Source: JBDTCS01 sp039923455
GTDB lineage: Bacteria > Bacteroidota > Ignavibacteria > Palsa-1295
Direction: 5' to 3'
Length of the DNA stretch: 17,765 bases
NCBI GenBank assembly: GCA_039923455.1
Contig: JBDTCS010000154.1
Coordinates: 1-17,765 of the forward strand
In this document: positions 16,260-17,765 of the stretch, piece after piece
How the letters are laid out: the number at the start of each line of letters is the position of its first letter
Position numbering within the stretch: the stretch's first letter is position 1
The notes under the pieces: generated by a model
The model's input: the letters and a program-made list of their open reading frames with translations, nothing else
Databases searched by the model: none
Told to the model about the DNA's origin: nothing
Made by a program: the position numbers and the translations under genes

Positions 16260-17765
16260 ACTAATTCTTCGCGCACCAACGCTTCTCTCAAAGGATCATA
16301 CCGAGGAATATCCAATTTAACAACGGTGCCGGGTAAGTCCACGCTCGTGATCTGGAGCGTTCCACCGAGAAGCTTCGCTCGCTCACGCATACCGATGATG
16401 CCCAGCGATTTTGATCGGGATAAATCTTCCGTCGAGATTCCAATGCCATCGTCGGTGACAGTAAGTGTGATGGTATCGGGATCTTGCACCAATCGAATTC
16501 GAACATGCTGCGCGGCAGCGTGACGTGCAACGTTCGTTAGGGTCTCTTGAAAAATTCGGAATATAGCAGTTGAGCGCGATTGATCAGTGCGGATCTCGTG
16601 CGGAAAAATTTCGAGCGTACATTCAGTGCCGGTTCTCCGCTCAAATTCTTGTGCCTGCCACTCGATCGCGGCCGCTAATCCGAGATCATCAAGCATGCCT
16701 GGGCGAAGTTCGGTCGAGATTCGCTGCACCGCATGAATGGTGGAATCGACAAGCGTGAGCATTCCTGTAGCCCGCTGACGTAAAGACTCTTGCTCCGGTG
16801 TTAGACTCGATCGCATGAGTGAGACATCCATCTTGAGCGCAGTGAGTGCTTGACCAAGTTCGTCGTGAATTTCCCGTGCGATACGGATCCTCTCTTCCTC
16901 TTGCATAGATTGCACATGCGTGGAAAGTTCTCGAAATTCTTCCCGCGAGGTTTCCAGCTTTTCTTCCAATCGCTTGCGCTTGCTATCGGCACCCTCTAAC
17001 GAGTTCGAAACTGTGAATGTAATCAGTGCGAAGATCGACATGCACGTAATTACGAGCAACGCGATGCCAAACGCAGTGTCGTAATAATTATGATTGTAGC
17101 CTTCGAGTGTAACGCTTCCCAGCACCGGTGGCACCACGATAGCCGAGAGGATCAGCCTTCGGGCAAGAATTCCGCCTGCTCGTTCGCTCGTGAGTATTCG
17201 CATCGCACCTTCTTCCGAGCGCAAAGAAAGGATTCCGATGGAGAACAGGAGGAATGACACGGCGCCCATCAAAGACATCGCGGTAAAATCTGCAACGGTA
17301 TAAAGATATTGCACATTATACGCGTAGCCAATTATCGCAAGTAGTGCAATCAGGGCAGAGGCAAACGTGAGGTATTGCGCAAGCCTCGGGCTACGATCAG
17401 GAAACGAGATTAGCCAAAACAGCGCGGAGCTAAGCAACGCATAATTGAGCGCGGAGTTTGGGGCCATTCTGCCAGCCATCTCGTGCATCCAGCCACGTTG
17501 TTGCAACCAAGATAATGGGTGATCGATGCTAAAATCCCGTCCGAAAAAATACTCCAGGAGTGTGAGAAGGGAAAGCAGAAAGACAAAGATCGACAGATTA
17601 CGGAACAGGTTTTCGTTGCGCCTTGTACCTATTAATAGGCCCCAAATGCAGGCGCTACATGAGAGACTGAAGAACGTCGGAAGTAACCTTCCGGTCGCAT
17701 AAATCGGGAGCGTTGCGCCGAATGCAGCAAAGTTAGCCGAAGGGGCGGCCAAAAAAAGGCCGACG
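16256..17765 (-). CDS. Membrane sensor histidine kinase, HisKA_3 type, N-terminus cut by window edge
   Basis: The reading frame is open to the right edge, so the gene probably starts outside the window; a TTG at 17752 is the first in-frame start seen. The N-terminal part has about eight membrane segments in a layout known from many bacterial sensor kinases: AGRMAPNSALN, then ALLAIIGYAYNVQYLY, FTAMSLMGAVSFLLFSIG, ILTSERAGGILARRLI and YYDTAFGIALLV. A coiled linker (about 255-285 counting from the TTG) leads to a HisKA_3 domain with phospho-acceptor H296 in EIHDELGQALTALKMDV. An HATPase_c domain follows, with N box FQETLTNVARHA, then TVTDDGIGIS and SLGIIGMRERAKLLGG. This NarX/DegS-type kinase should pair with a LuxR-type response regulator; none is in the window. 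The only downstream partner is ligA, overlapping by 4 bp. Confidence 0.95.
   Translation of the reverse strand, partial: VGLFLAAPSANFAAFGATLPIYATGRLLPTFFSLSCSACIWGLLIGTRRNENLFRNLSIFVFLLSLLTLLEYFFGRDFSIDHPLSWLQQRGWMHEMAGRMAPNSALNYALLSSALFWLISFPDRSPRLAQYLTFASALIALLAIIGYAYNVQYLYTVADFTAMSLMGAVSFLLFSIGILSLRSEEGAMRILTSERAGGILARRLILSAIVVPPVLGSVTLEGYNHNYYDTAFGIALLVITCMSIFALITFTVSNSLEGADSKRKRLEEKLETSREEFRELSTHVQSMQEEERIRIAREIHDELGQALTALKMDVSLMRSSLTPEQESLRQRATGMLTLVDSTIHAVQRISTELRPGMLDDLGLAAAIEWQAQEFERRTGTECTLEIFPHEIRTDQSRSTAIFRIFQETLTNVARHAAAQHVRIRLVQDPDTITLTVTDDGIGISTEDLSRSKSLGIIGMRERAKLLGGTLQITSVDLPGTVVKLDIPRYDPLREALVREELV

Overview
The window most likely comes from a Bacteroidota-related bacterium, probably of the Ignavibacteria/Kapabacteria/Chlorobi side. 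This rests on three things: a type IX secretion (Por) C-terminal sorting domain on the 2997-5762 product, the archaeal/eukaryal-type zinc-containing prolyl-tRNA synthetase, and the scarcity of clear Shine-Dalgarno sequences. The assignment is inference from content; no 16S gene is present. I saw no tRNA, rRNA, CRISPR array, transposase or phage gene.

Left part (1-5762), the carbohydrate-active region. A minus-strand gene enters from the left edge. Read by hand, it is open for all 620 codons visible and encodes a secreted DUF2961/GH172-type enzyme followed by Ig-like modules. Behind its promoter region, also on the minus strand, lie a MarR-family regulator and a small two-segment membrane protein. 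Divergent from the regulator is a 921-residue secreted protein whose core resembles GH20 hexosaminidases. It carries an embedded carbohydrate-binding jelly roll and ends in a type IX sorting domain.

Centre (5873-9060). proS is followed by a strong bidirectional terminator shared with a convergent minus-strand pair: an ECF-like sigma factor and a downstream small Cys/His-rich membrane protein. Divergent from the sigma gene is a small unknown protein. Its leader contains a signature that closely resembles the SRP RNA loop but lacks other SRP features.

Right part (9160-17765), all on the minus strand: a sensor histidine kinase cut by the right edge, then ligA overlapping it by 4 bp, a polytopic membrane protein, and mfd (transcription-repair coupling factor). 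Between the membrane gene and mfd lies a 62-nt near-perfect hairpin. Its right arm overlaps a plus-strand intrinsic terminator, although no plus-strand protein gene is there. This is a candidate small RNA or small structured element.

The parts that best merit follow-up are the GH20-like enzyme with its unusual insertions, the sigma factor/Cys-His membrane protein pair, and the two unexplained structured non-coding stretches (8631-8765 and 12646-12743). No gap exceeds 300 bases.
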